Shown in pieces: positions 53,316 through 63,065 of a stretch of DNA of 64,000 nt. The DNA is from JASDSY01 sp041441465. Lineage in GTDB: Bacteria > Muiribacteriota > UBA9980. Position 1 is the first letter of the stretch. Every line of letters starts with the position of its first letter. The stretch is taken from contig JASDSY010000030.1 in NCBI GenBank assembly GCA_041441465.1, forward strand, positions 71,978 to 135,977, in the 5' to 3' direction. The position numbers and the translations under genes are program-made. The notes under the pieces were generated by a model. It saw only the letters and a program-made list of their open reading frames with translations. It was not told where the DNA came from and did no database searches.

Positions 53316-54866
53316 CTAAGCTCGGCCGTGCATCCATTTTTTCAAGATCGGAGTGATCAGCAATAAAATGATGCCGGAGCCGACTGAAATTGCTATTAAG
53401 AAACCGTAAAGCGGGATGTTGAAATGAAGCATTATTTCTTCAAGCCTGCCTGCGAGGTAATTAGAAAGCGCCGATGAAATGAGCCATACGCCCATCATTA
53501 GCGATGTAAGTCTTGCCGGCGAAAGCTTTGTTACCATCGAAAGGCCTATAGGCGAAAGGCATAATTCGCCTAATGTATGCACAAGATAAACAGCCGCAAG
53601 CCAGAACGGCCCGACCATGCCCATAACGTTAAATTTGTGTTCGAAACTGAATAAATTTAACCCGTTTGAATATAGCACCGGAAGCATTTCATCATGATTG
53701 CGGCTTACCGCAAGGTTCTGGCCGATATACATTATTATGAATCCTATTCCGAGCATTATCATGCCTATTGCCATTTTTGTAGGAGTCGACATTTTATATT
53801 TCGATTCATCGACCTTTATCCACATCATTGAAAATATCGGAGCAAGAAGCATAATCGCCATAGGATTTATCGACTGGAAATATGAGGCCGGTATCTCCCA
53901 GCCCATAAAGTGCCTGTCAGTCTGCTGGTCGGCGAATAAAGTCATCGTTCCGCCCGCCTGTTCGAATCCTATCCAGAAACATATTACGAAAATTGAAAGT
54001 ATGCATATTACTGCGATCCTTTGCCATTCATCGAGCGTCAAAGGCGCTTCGCTTTTTTGGGATTTAGGCGAAAAAACTCTTCTGAGAGTTTCGATTAACG
54101 CGATTACTATAACGCCTGCGCCCAATTTATTTAAAATAGTCATCTGGCTCCAGATCGGGCCGAAAAACGCCCAAAATTTCAGAAAACCAGCTACAAAAGC
54201 GACGGAGGCGATAACGTAAACAATTATATCACGCCAGTCACGGGGCCTTAACGAGCGGTCGACTTCATGATTAAAGCCGGGAGGAAATCCCGCCGGGCCA
54301 AGTAGATGCTGAAAAGTTATGAATGTAAAAAGTCCGCACACCATTCCGATTCCGGCCGCTGAAAAACCGTAATGCCAGCCGATCGTTTCGCCGAGTGTGC
54401 CGCATACTAAAGGCGAAAAGAAGGCGCCGAGATTTATACCCATGTAAAATATCGTAAAACCGCCGTCTCTGCGCGGGTCATTTTCTTCATAAAGCCCGCC
54501 GACTATCGTTGAGATATTCGGCTTGAAAAAGCCATTGCCGACAATTAAAAGACCGAGCGCCAGGTTCAATAAACTTTCAAACGCCATGGCGAGGTGGCCG
54601 AGCGCCATGACACTGGCTCCGATTATTACAGCTTTTCTCGCACCCAGATATTTATCAGCCAGATAACCGCCTATTATCGGTGTGAAATAAACAAGCCCGG
54701 TGTAAAGAGCATATATTTCAAGCGCACTTTCCCTCTGATAGTGAAGATGATTGACTAAATATAAAACCAGAAGCGCGCGCATACCGTAATAAGAAAAACG
54801 CTCCCACGCTTCGGAAAAGAACAGGACATAAAGCCCCTTCGGATGTGAATGTGAGGTGACACTCAT
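53316..54866 (-). CDS. POT/PTR-family proton-coupled peptide transporter
   Basis: The 516-residue protein has about fourteen hydrophobic helices and the POT hallmark ExxERFxYYG as SEAWERFSYYGMRALL in the first helix. Further signatures are GGYLADKYLGARKAV and FFKPNISTIVGGLYEENDPRRDGGFTIFYMGINLGAF. It imports di- and tripeptides with protons. ATG 54866 is chosen; GTG 54875 is an alternative, both near an AAAGG site. It has its own promoter and terminator. The substrate range is inferred from the family. Confidence 0.95.
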   Translation of the reverse strand: MSVTSHSHPKGLYVLFFSEAWERFSYYGMRALLVLYLVNHLHYQRESALEIYALYTGLVYFTPIIGGYLADKYLGARKAVIIGASVMALGHLAMAFESLLNLALGLLIVGNGFFKPNISTIVGGLYEENDPRRDGGFTIFYMGINLGAFFSPLVCGTLGETIGWHYGFSAAGIGMVCGLFTFITFQHLLGPAGFPPGFNHEVDRSLRPRDWRDIIVYVIASVAFVAGFLKFWAFFGPIWSQMTILNKLGAGVIVIALIETLRRVFSPKSQKSEAPLTLDEWQRIAVICILSIFVICFWIGFEQAGGTMTLFADQQTDRHFMGWEIPASYFQSINPMAIMLLAPIFSMMWIKVDESKYKMSTPTKMAIGMIMLGIGFIIMYIGQNLAVSRNHDEMLPVLYSNGLNLFSFEHKFNVMGMVGPFWLAAVYLVHTLGELCLSPIGLSMVTKLSPARLTSLMMGVWLISSALSNYLAGRLEEIMLHFNIPLYGFLIAISVGSGIILLLITPILKKWMHGRA

Positions 54867-54917
54867 TAAAAACACTGCCTTTCTGATATTTAAAAGTTTT
54901 TAATATATTTTTGCCTA

Positions 54918-54946
54918 ATTATAAGATATTATAGTGATAAATTCAA
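54918..54946 (-). promoter_or_regulatory. Sigma70-type promoter for the POT transporter gene
   Basis: On the minus strand TTGAAT (54941-54946), a 17-base spacer and TATAAT (54918-54923), about 50 bases before the start codon. Confidence 0.7.
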
Positions 54947-55105
54947 GAAAAAACTTAATTTTTATTTACGGTAATTTTTTTAGTGTAAAACTTACAGACT
55001 ATGTGAAATAGAATCTAAATTTTTCTATGTATAAACACTTTTTTTATTGAGAGTTATTTTCGAAAACGAAGTCGGCTAGAAATAATTTTATATCGAAGTC
55101 TATGG

Positions 55106-56002
55106 TTATTTGAAGAAAAAAACTATTGTCAGCGCGCCGGCGAACATGAATGCGGCGCCTATAATCCTTTGAATACCGTTACTTTCGTTGAAAATATAAA
55201 TTCCTATCAATACCCCGATAAGCATTTGAATCATATTCAGAGCTTTTACGTATATCACGTTGGCCGCGACATTTTTAGCATATTCGACGGCAAGCATCTG
55301 GCTTACGAATGACAATATCGCAAAAAATCCCTGCAGCGAATATGCTTTCAGGTTATCCGCAAGCTGCTTTTTGTAATATTGATATTTTTCTCGGTTTAAA
55401 AAAATGACGCTAAAAAGCAGCGACGAAACTATATTCCAGAATATCGAATAGCATAATCCGCCGCTTCCGGCGTTATCGATTGCGAGCCTGTCAAGCGTCG
55501 TAGTCAGTCCAAGTATCATCGAAGCCAGAAAAAAATAAAGGCTGCCGCGATTTTTGAAAATCTTGAAAAACGGTTCATAAAATTTGACGCCTTTTTGAAA
55601 GTTTATAAGATAAGCTCCTGCGCAAAGCGCGATAACTCCAAGCAACGCGTATCTATTCGGGATTTCTCCGAAGATCAGGTATACGCAGATTACCATGAAC
55701 AGCGGAATAAAAGCCATAAACGGAATGCAGGCTGAAATTTCATAATTTTTTATCGAATGAAATTGCATTACCGTAGCGATGCCGGTTAATAACGACGTTA
55801 TGAAAATTATTTTCCAGAATAACGGATTATTAACGCCTTTCAGAGGAGTAAAAAAAATGAAAGGCGCAAGAAAAACCGCGCCGAAAAACCTCGTGGCAAA
55901 TGTTGTGACGAAAGTGTTGGCTCCGGCGAGGTGCTTTTTAATTATAATATACCTTACCGAGTAAAAAAAAGCCGAAAGCAGGCTTAATACTATCCATAAC
56001 AT
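55106..56002 (-). CDS. EamA/DMT-family transporter
   Basis: The 298-residue protein consists of ten hydrophobic helices in two similar halves, as in the EamA (drug/metabolite transporter) family: FYSVRYIIIKKHLAG and VTTFATRFFGAVFLAPF open the first, and LYFFLASMILGLTTTLDRLAI the second; FNESNGIQRIIGAAFMFAGALTIVFFF is a typical last pair. It lies 6 bases after the BtpA gene, so the two are cotranscribed and may act on a shared compound, possibly a nucleoside or sugar (inference). The substrate is unknown. Confidence 0.88.
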   Translation of the reverse strand: MLWIVLSLLSAFFYSVRYIIIKKHLAGANTFVTTFATRFFGAVFLAPFIFFTPLKGVNNPLFWKIIFITSLLTGIATVMQFHSIKNYEISACIPFMAFIPLFMVICVYLIFGEIPNRYALLGVIALCAGAYLINFQKGVKFYEPFFKIFKNRGSLYFFLASMILGLTTTLDRLAIDNAGSGGLCYSIFWNIVSSLLFSVIFLNREKYQYYKKQLADNLKAYSLQGFFAILSFVSQMLAVEYAKNVAANVIYVKALNMIQMLIGVLIGIYIFNESNGIQRIIGAAFMFAGALTIVFFFK

Positions 56003-56008
56003 GATATT

Positions 56009-56818
56009 TTAACTTCTTAACTTGTTTACTTTTTGCATAAATTTTTTTGTTTTTTCAAAATCGATATCGTTTTCCCAGTAGCCGTCTTTTTTGAAATATG
56101 AGCCGACTATAAACGCATCGGCTGCCGGGATATATTTTTCGAGGTTGTCGTAAGTTATTCCTGATCCCACTAATACAGGTATTTTAACGGCTTTTTTCAC
56201 CTGCGTGATTTCGGTTATACTCGCTTCCATGCCTGTTGCCGCGCCGGTAACGATAACGCCGTCGCTCAGAAAAAATTCGGCGGCGTGTGCAGTTTCGGCG
56301 ATATCGACATCGGCCGTTATAGAGTGCGAGCTGTGTTTTTTCTTGATATCGGTGAATACGAGAACGTTTTCGGCACCTATCATCCGGCGGTAACGGAGTG
56401 TGTTCCCGGCGCATGATTCGATTATGCCTTCATCGGCGGTATGAGCGAAAACGAATCCCTCTGCCCTTATAAAATCAAGTTCGGCTGACTGTGCGACGGC
56501 CAGCGCTTCGATATTCGCGCCGGCAAGTATCTGTATGCCGCAAGGCATATTTGAGCAGCTTTTTACCTCATGGCCTATTATGCTCATGGCTGCAGTAATT
56601 TCAGCTCCGACTGAATTTTTTAAGTAAGGGACGTCATGCATGTTTTCAATGGCTATTGCGTCAATTCCGGCATTTTTATATAATAACGCTTCTTTTTTTG
56701 CCTTTTCGACTATAGTTTTGACGCTGCCGGCGAATTTTGGCGTGCCCGGCAGAGCGTTGACGTGTATCATCCCTATTATTACCTTATCGGTCTTAAATAA
56801 ATCATTGAATTTTTTCAT
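56009..56818 (-). CDS. BtpA/SgcQ-family TIM-barrel protein
   Basis: ATG 56818 follows AAAGGAAA; the frame opens at 56848, but that start lacks an SD. The 269-residue protein matches the BtpA family throughout: VIGMIHVNALPGTPKF, AIAIENMHDVPYLK, PCGIQILAGANIEALAVA, FIRAEGFVFAHTADEG and VLVGSGITYDNLEKY, a TIM-barrel series with a phosphate-binding GSG near the end. BtpA is associated with photosystem I stability in cyanobacteria, but non-photosynthetic members such as SgcQ lie beside transport or sugar genes and are probably enzymes of nucleoside or sugar metabolism. Its coupling to an EamA permease fits that view. Confidence 0.92.
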   Translation of the reverse strand: MKKFNDLFKTDKVIIGMIHVNALPGTPKFAGSVKTIVEKAKKEALLYKNAGIDAIAIENMHDVPYLKNSVGAEITAAMSIIGHEVKSCSNMPCGIQILAGANIEALAVAQSAELDFIRAEGFVFAHTADEGIIESCAGNTLRYRRMIGAENVLVFTDIKKKHSSHSITADVDIAETAHAAEFFLSDGVIVTGAATGMEASITEITQVKKAVKIPVLVGSGITYDNLEKYIPAADAFIVGSYFKKDGYWENDIDFEKTKKFMQKVNKLRS

Positions 56819-56994
56819 AAAAATTTCCTTTCCGATAATTTTTTTCAATATTTTTCCATTGAAAATAAATGATGTTTTACTGAACTAAGCTTGAGGTTAT
56901 TAATTGCTAAATTAAAATTTATATTTGATTAAATGTCTTTTAATTAAAGATTCAAATGTAAAATCGTTATCTGAATTTTACAGAATTATGTATT

Positions 56995-58911
56995 TTATGA
57001 CGAAAGTGAAGCGATGCTTTCGAGATATTCCCAACGGGCTATTTTGGCGGCTATTTCACTTTCCAATTCTTTTTGTCTGGCGATCCAGCCGTTTAGTTTG
57101 TTGTAGTCGGTTTCGTTGCCGCATAATAAATTTTCTATTTCGTTTTTTTCGGATTCGAGCTTTTCAATTTCGCCTAATATATTTTCATATTCACGTTTTT
57201 CATTAAACGATAATTTCTTTTTTTCACATTTATCTTTGTTTTCTGCTGGTTTGTGACTGACTGACTTTTTCTCGTTTCTCGCTGATTCTTCGGCTGCCGA
57301 CTTTTCAAGTTCGTCGGTCAGTTTTTTATATTCCATATATTCCGAATAATTGCCGACGTATCCTTTTATTTCGCCGCTGCCGTCGAATATTAAAAGAGTT
57401 TCGGCGATCCTGTCGAGAAAATATCTGTCATGTGATGCGATTAATATGCAGCCGCCGAAGTCGGTCAAAAAATCTTCCAATATCGCCAGCGTTTTTATGT
57501 CAAGGTCATTGGTCGGCTCGTCTAGAACTAAAAAATTCGGGTTTTTCATAAGGACATGGAGAAGATAAAGTCGGCGTTTTTCGCCGCCTGAAAGTTTTCC
57601 GATAGGCGTATAATGCAAAATGCTCGGAAATAAAAATCTTTCAAGCATCGCCGATGCGGTGATATCACAGCCGTCAGCTAATTTTATTGTTTCGCCGGCT
57701 TTTTTTATGAATTCGATAAGCCGCATATTTGGGTCAAGTTCGGCGCTGTGCTGGTCGAAATAGCCGAAGTGCGTATGAAAGCCCCGGTCGATTTCCCCGG
57801 TATCTGAATTTATACGGCCGGTCAAAATATTTAAAAATGTAGTTTTACCTGAACCGTTCGGCCCGATTATTCCGATTTTTTGCCTGGTGTCAAAAAGGAA
57901 TGAGAAAGGTTTTATGACCAGTTTACCGCCGTATGATTTGGAAACATTTTTAAGCTCGAGTATTTTTTTGCCGAGTTTTCTGGTGGCTACGCCAAGTTCT
58001 ATAGTCGATTCCGTTCTAAATTCACGCGCCTGCATTTCGTGTATGCGGTCTATTCTGGCTTTTTGCTTTGTACTGCGCGCTTTAGCACCGCGACCAAGCC
58101 ACATCAGTTCATTACGCAGTATCGTTTTTACGCGCTCTTCTTCGCGGAGCATGCTGTTTTCGATTTCAGCTTTTTTTTCGAGATAATATGAGTAATTTCC
58201 GTCATATCGTAAAAGAGTGTGATCAGGCATTATTTCGTAAATAACGTTGCACACCGAATCGAGGAAATATCTGTCATGTGTAACTAATACCATGGCTTTG
58301 TTCGATTTTTGAAGATACTGCTCGAGCCATTCGATTGTCGTTACGTCAAGGTGGTTTGTCGGTTCGTCGAGCAAAATGAGATTGAAATCGTTAATTAATA
58401 CCTGCGCGAGCGCGACTTTTTTCAGCATTCCGCCTGAAAGCGCGCCCATCTTCTGCGCAAGATCGCTGATTCCGAACCTGTCAAGAATCGCCTTGATCTG
58501 AGCTTCGAACTGCCAGGCGTCATTTCTATTCATTTCAAGGACCGCCTCGCTCATCGCGTGCTGTAATTCTTCGCCGCCGGCGTGAGCGACCTGTGCGCAA
58601 AGCATTTCATATTTTTTTATGAGCGTGATTTTAGGATTATCGCTTTTAAATATGTGATCTAATATGGTATCGTCCGGATTCGAGGCCGGAACTTGCTCGA
58701 GAAAGCATATTTTGGCGTCTTTATTTTTAGAAATCGTGCCTGTGTCGGCTGAAATCTGCCCGGAAACAAGCTTCATAAGAGTGCTTTTTCCGCTGCCGTT
58801 AACTCCTATCAACGCTATTTTCTGACCTTCGTCTATGCCGAATGAAATATTTTCGAATAATTTTTTGTCGCCCTGCGATTTTGTTACGCGGTCTATTGAT
58901 ATTAAATTCAT
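56995..58911 (-). CDS. ABC-F family ATPase (Uup/EttA-like)
   Basis: The 638-residue cytosolic protein has two ABC domains without membrane helices: Walker A GVNGSGKST at residues 36-44 and GPNGSGKTT in the second domain, signatures LSGGMLKK and LSGGEKRR, and Walker B LILLDEPTNHLD and FLVLDEPTNDLD. The inter-domain linker contains the arm helices (LREEERVKTILRNELMWLGR, ARSTKQKARIDRI). A C-terminal Lys/Glu coiled coil (about 535-630) is typical of Uup. ABC-F proteins act on ribosomes to resolve stalling or set translation state; Uup also binds DNA. The stop lies 176 bases before the BtpA gene. Confidence 0.95.
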   Translation of the reverse strand: MNLISIDRVTKSQGDKKLFENISFGIDEGQKIALIGVNGSGKSTLMKLVSGQISADTGTISKNKDAKICFLEQVPASNPDDTILDHIFKSDNPKITLIKKYEMLCAQVAHAGGEELQHAMSEAVLEMNRNDAWQFEAQIKAILDRFGISDLAQKMGALSGGMLKKVALAQVLINDFNLILLDEPTNHLDVTTIEWLEQYLQKSNKAMVLVTHDRYFLDSVCNVIYEIMPDHTLLRYDGNYSYYLEKKAEIENSMLREEERVKTILRNELMWLGRGAKARSTKQKARIDRIHEMQAREFRTESTIELGVATRKLGKKILELKNVSKSYGGKLVIKPFSFLFDTRQKIGIIGPNGSGKTTFLNILTGRINSDTGEIDRGFHTHFGYFDQHSAELDPNMRLIEFIKKAGETIKLADGCDITASAMLERFLFPSILHYTPIGKLSGGEKRRLYLLHVLMKNPNFLVLDEPTNDLDIKTLAILEDFLTDFGGCILIASHDRYFLDRIAETLLIFDGSGEIKGYVGNYSEYMEYKKLTDELEKSAAEESARNEKKSVSHKPAENKDKCEKKKLSFNEKREYENILGEIEKLESEKNEIENLLCGNETDYNKLNGWIARQKELESEIAAKIARWEYLESIASLSS

Positions 58912-59015
58912 TTTTTACCTGCATCCTTGATTACATTTATTATATTTTTGAGTCTTATAAAACCATCCGGCTCTTATAATTTTAAATTGGTATTTAATTA
59001 ATTATTTTTTATGCG

Positions 59016-61373
59016 TCATTTCTGCATATTTCTCTTTCGGGCTGTTAAACGTGCCTTTTCAAGCATTTGCTGCGCTTTCATTCTTATTACCGAAAACTTA
59101 TCGTTAAGCGCGTACTCTATCAGCGCTATTGCTTCCGGAGTAGCAATTTCGCTTAAAACATAAATTGCCGATTCGCGCATGTCAGGTTTGAACGAATTGA
59201 GCATTTCGCGTAATCTGTTTATTATCATGCCGGCTGCGAGTTTATTCGATTGCGTGTATTTCCACAGGACTTTTATCACATTTGCTTTGACTCTGTTGTC
59301 GGGATGGATTATAAGTTTTATTATGTGATTAACGCACAGTGAATTTTCGATTTTCCCAAGCGCTTCGACTGTATTTGCCACAACTCTGTCGTCGTTGTCA
59401 TCCAGATACGGCAGCAAAGTTTCCATGCTTCCGGGAAAGCCCAGGCTGCCTATTACGCTTATTATCGTTGCGCGCGTATATTTATTCGCAGCTTTAGGCA
59501 GCTTTTTTATAAGTTCGTTTAAGCAGTCTTCGCTTTTTAATTTTGACATTTCTTGTAATGTTGTTATTTCTTTTCTTGTCGCTTCATCGATATCGTCAGG
59601 CGAACTATTGAATATTTCTTCTATTTCATTTAATAATTCCGGCTTAGTTTGTGAAGTATCCTGATTTTGAATGATATTTGAAGTTTTATTTAACGGTTCC
59701 GAACTGTCTTTATTGTCCGGTACGTTTTCGCTGTCATTTAAAAATTCGAGAGGTATTTCAAGTTTGGTGTCCTTGATTTTTTGTATTGTTTCCAGCGCCT
59801 TTATCGATATTGCCCTTTCTGCGTTTAACGCTATTCTTTCCAGCGCTGATATTGCCGAATCGCTGCCTATTTCGCCAAGTACATATAAAGCCGGGTTATA
59901 AATTTCACCGCGCTCTGACATTGCCATTTTTTCTAATTTTTGAATTATTGCCTGGTCGGAATTGCCATTTTTTTGAGTAAATTTCCATATAGCTTTAATC
60001 GCGTTAGTCTTTACGCGGCTGTCGGGATGAAGGACGCCCTTGAACATATATTCAAGGTAAGTGGAATCGCCGAGCTTTTCCAGAGCCTCAATTGAGTTTG
60101 CTATTACTCTGGTGTCGCGGTTATTTAAAAATGGAATTATAAGTCCGGCGTGCGTTTTATTTCCGAGAATTCCGATAGCGCTTATTATTGCAGCTATAAC
60201 GTAAGGGTTATCGTCGGTATTTAGCTTTTCTACGAGCTCAGGCAGAAAATCGGTTTTATTGCGTCTGATCATTTCGGTTATCTTGCTTATTTCGACTAAT
60301 GTCATCGGATCCATTTTTATGGACTTATCAAACGGCATTTTTTCGAGTTCGCTTATTATGAATTCCGCTTTCGATTCTTCGATTTTAAATGCCTGATCGG
60401 CGGCGCCATTTTTTTCTGAGTTTATATTGCGCTCATTTGAATTTATAACTTTTGACGCATATTTATCCAAATAATCAAGATCGGTTTCATTTATATTTTC
60501 AGTTTTAATTTCGGCTTCAGCATCGTTTTTTGTTTTTTTTATGGCCAGGCCGGAAGTTAACTCATTATCTTTATTGTCATCATTATTTGTTTGCGTTTGA
60601 TTTTTTAATTCTGTTGTTTCGTTCGTAACTTCCGGCATTTCAGGGGAAGCGGCCGGTAGCAGATTGCTTAATCCTTCACTTGCTAAGATTTTTAGTATTT
60701 CGTCGTCAACTTCCGAGGTATCGGAAGTTGTTTTATCATGATCCGTTTTGCCGCTGAATTCGTTTTCCTGTTTAATTTCGCGCTGGAAATCGTCCAATGC
60801 GTTTAAAATATCATCATCTAATATTATTCCGTTATTCTTCTTAAGCGTGTCCTGATCCAATGAATTATAAGAGCCTCCAGCATCTGGAAGCTGCTCTTGT
60901 TTTTCAGTCATCCGTCCGGGTTGGTCATCATTTAAATTATTTGAAAGCGAATTTATGCTGTTTGGATCTGGAGCGCTGCCATCGTTAAACTCTTCGACCG
61001 ACTGAGGCTGAGAATCGGCCTCGGTCGTTTCTTCAAGTTCAGCGCCGGCGGGTTGGTTATCTATTTTTGTTTCTGCGGCTTTTTTGGGTGCAAAACTTTT
61101 AAGGATATCATCGCCGCCTCCGCCGTTTTTTATTTCTGAGATTATAAGATCGAGGTCGCCGTAATTTCCCTTTAAAAGTGAAATTTCCTTATTTAAAAAA
61201 TATTTGACGCTCGAATCTTTTTCGTGTTTTGCCGCCTGAACGATTTGCGGAACGATAGCCCTGTCGATAACGCCTACTAAAAATGCGGCTGCGTCTTTTC
61301 TTTCTTTGGGATCGTCGCTATACATCAAAAGCATTATAGCGTCATTAATTTGTTTTTTAGTTTTTTCTGCCAT
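59016..61373 (-). CDS. Large HEAT-repeat protein with acidic linker
   Basis: The 785-residue protein has a short HEAT-like N-terminus (residues 1-75; DDPKERKDAAAFLVGVID), a long Asp/Glu/Asn/Thr-rich disordered linker (about 90-335), and two blocks of HEAT/PBS-lyase-type repeats (about 345-545 and 570-780). The repeats are near-duplicates: PYVIAAIISAIGILGNKTHAG and KYTRATIISVIGSLGFPGSME, and DTRVIANSIEALEKLGDSTYLE and DDRVVANTVEALGKIENSLC. The two blocks therefore arose by internal duplication. No catalytic or membrane segment is seen. It is probably a cytosolic scaffold. The promoter at 61417-61445 fits. Confidence 0.75.
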   Translation of the reverse strand: MAEKTKKQINDAIMLLMYSDDPKERKDAAAFLVGVIDRAIVPQIVQAAKHEKDSSVKYFLNKEISLLKGNYGDLDLIISEIKNGGGGDDILKSFAPKKAAETKIDNQPAGAELEETTEADSQPQSVEEFNDGSAPDPNSINSLSNNLNDDQPGRMTEKQEQLPDAGGSYNSLDQDTLKKNNGIILDDDILNALDDFQREIKQENEFSGKTDHDKTTSDTSEVDDEILKILASEGLSNLLPAASPEMPEVTNETTELKNQTQTNNDDNKDNELTSGLAIKKTKNDAEAEIKTENINETDLDYLDKYASKVINSNERNINSEKNGAADQAFKIEESKAEFIISELEKMPFDKSIKMDPMTLVEISKITEMIRRNKTDFLPELVEKLNTDDNPYVIAAIISAIGILGNKTHAGLIIPFLNNRDTRVIANSIEALEKLGDSTYLEYMFKGVLHPDSRVKTNAIKAIWKFTQKNGNSDQAIIQKLEKMAMSERGEIYNPALYVLGEIGSDSAISALERIALNAERAISIKALETIQKIKDTKLEIPLEFLNDSENVPDNKDSSEPLNKTSNIIQNQDTSQTKPELLNEIEEIFNSSPDDIDEATRKEITTLQEMSKLKSEDCLNELIKKLPKAANKYTRATIISVIGSLGFPGSMETLLPYLDDNDDRVVANTVEALGKIENSLCVNHIIKLIIHPDNRVKANVIKVLWKYTQSNKLAAGMIINRLREMLNSFKPDMRESAIYVLSEIATPEAIALIEYALNDKFSVIRMKAQQMLEKARLTARKRNMQK

Positions 61374-61416
61374 GTTTTATTTCCGTTTGTTTTTTAATAT
61401 TATAAAATTCGCGCAT

Positions 61417-61445
61417 ATTTTAACAGAATTATTAACAATTATCAA
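61417..61445 (-). promoter_or_regulatory. Sigma70-type promoter for the HEAT-repeat gene
   Basis: On the minus strand TTGATA (61440-61445), a 17-base spacer and TAAAAT (61417-61422) with a TGT extension, about 45 bases before the ATG. Confidence 0.7.
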
Positions 61446-61556
61446 TAATTTTATATTTTTTTTGCTGTTGCTAATCATAATGGTTACCTGATAAATTTTA
61501 TCTTTATTGTAAGTTTAATTATGACCGCGCCTGTATTTGAAAAATTTAAATGTTTA

Positions 61557-61585
61557 TTGACATAATAAGAAAAGTATAATATAAT
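61557..61585 (+). promoter_or_regulatory. Consensus sigma70 promoter for the M28 peptidase gene
   Basis: TTGACA (61557-61562), a 17-base spacer and TATAAT (61580-61585), a perfect match, about 55 bases before the ATG. A second TATAAT overlaps at 61575-61580 with too short a spacer. Confidence 0.85.
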
Positions 61586-61639
61586 TTTTTAAGCCTGTAA
61601 AAAGAATAACTAAAAAAAGATAAAAATTAGTGGTGGTGT

Positions 61640-62986
61640 ATGAGTATGAAAAAAAGGAATGTATTGAGTTTAATAGCTGCGGGATTAATTTTTTCTTCCG
61701 TTTTAGGCGGCGCGTTTGCATCTGATGCGGCGGCATTTGATATTAAAACGTCTAATATTTTAAAAGTCGGAATTGAAGGAATGAGCGCAGCCGAGATTGA
61801 AAGACTGAAAAAAGATAAAAATACTATAAACTGGTGCGAATTGGACAATGAATTAATTATAACATGTGCCAAAACTGCGCATCCTGAAATGACTCGTAAC
61901 GTAAGAAATGTCAGGGCGCTCCCTGTAAAAACCGAATTAAGCGTTCCTTTTGTGGCAATTTGCCGCGGCTCAGTATCTCCGCTTAATGACTATAAGGATT
62001 CCATAAACATTATCGCTAAATCAGGCGCATATACCATATTTCAAGCGGAACCGTACGTTATCGAAGAATTGACAAAATTAGAAAATAATCATTTTAAATT
62101 GGAAAAATTTGATCAAAATCTTCCTCTTTTAGTCAATATAAAAAATATCGACGTCGTTAAATTTAGCAGAAGCGCCGGCGAACCGATTTTTACGCCTGAT
62201 AAGGAATCGATCAAAGCTGGCATAAAAAAACTTGAAGATTTTAAAACCAGGTACAGTTATTCCAAAGGTTATACGGATGCAGTCGATTATGCTGCAAATC
62301 AGTTTAAAAAATTAGGGTTTGAAATAAAATTAAGCGAATATAAAGACGGCGGGAATAAACAGATAAATGTCGTGGCGCAAAAATCATTTAATGATCCGGC
62401 CGATGGATTTTATATAATATGCGCTCATCTCGATTCAATGTCGCCGAATCCGTCGGTAAGCGCGCCAGGAGCCGATGACAACGCGAGCGGTTCTGCCGGC
62501 GTACTCGAAGCGGCAAGGCTTTTAGCCAATACGCCGAACGCTAAAAAATTCCGTTTTGTACTGTTTGCAGGTGAAGAACTCGGTTTGAAAGGCAGCGCCG
62601 CTTATGTCCGCGAATTAAAATCAAGCGGCGAATTATCCAAAACACTTGGCGTCGTTAATTTTGATATGATAGGTTTTGACAAGAAATCGCCTCTTTCGTC
62701 ATTATTCGAAACTTATAAAGAGCATGAACAGTTTATTTCTAAATTTATAGCCGAGGCTAAAAATAACGGCAAATTGAATATTACTGTTTCTTATAAGCCG
62801 TGGGGAAGCGATCATGTGCCGTTTTTGAAAGAAAAAGTGCCGTGCTTTTTATTTATAGAAGATGAATATGAGGATAATGCTAATTATCATCAGGTTACAG
62901 ATGTTTCGGAACATGTTAATATAGATCTTGCGGCTGAGATAATAAGAGTTACTGTAACTACATTATATAGAATCACTTTGCGGTAA
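61640..62986 (+). CDS. Secreted M28-family zinc aminopeptidase
   Basis: The 448-residue protein has a signal peptide (VLSLIAAGLIFSSVLGGAFAS), an N-terminal domain of about 170 residues with no recognised family, and an M28 peptidase domain. The dizinc ligands and catalytic residues are visible: H263 in CAHLDSMS, D279/D280 in GADDNASG, E312/E313 in AGEELGLKGS, D342 in NFDMIGFD and H392 in SDHVPFL. It removes N-terminal amino acids from peptides outside the cytoplasm and may feed the peptide transporter at 53316. ATG 61640 (or the Met two codons later) follows GGTGGTG; it has a near-perfect promoter. Confidence 0.93.
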   Translation: MSMKKRNVLSLIAAGLIFSSVLGGAFASDAAAFDIKTSNILKVGIEGMSAAEIERLKKDKNTINWCELDNELIITCAKTAHPEMTRNVRNVRALPVKTELSVPFVAICRGSVSPLNDYKDSINIIAKSGAYTIFQAEPYVIEELTKLENNHFKLEKFDQNLPLLVNIKNIDVVKFSRSAGEPIFTPDKESIKAGIKKLEDFKTRYSYSKGYTDAVDYAANQFKKLGFEIKLSEYKDGGNKQINVVAQKSFNDPADGFYIICAHLDSMSPNPSVSAPGADDNASGSAGVLEAARLLANTPNAKKFRFVLFAGEELGLKGSAAYVRELKSSGELSKTLGVVNFDMIGFDKKSPLSSLFETYKEHEQFISKFIAEAKNNGKLNITVSYKPWGSDHVPFLKEKVPCFLFIEDEYEDNANYHQVTDVSEHVNIDLAAEIIRVTVTTLYRITLR

Positions 62987-63065
62987 CATCCGGAATAATT
63001 TTGAAAATTAATTCTTTTAAGTTGCTTTCAGGGCAGTATTAAATTTTTTTAGGTGTGTTAGATAA

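Noticed and set aside
53698..54219. Plus-strand frame of 173 codons
   Set aside because: Antisense to the POT transporter; hydrophobic complement of membrane helices, no RBS.
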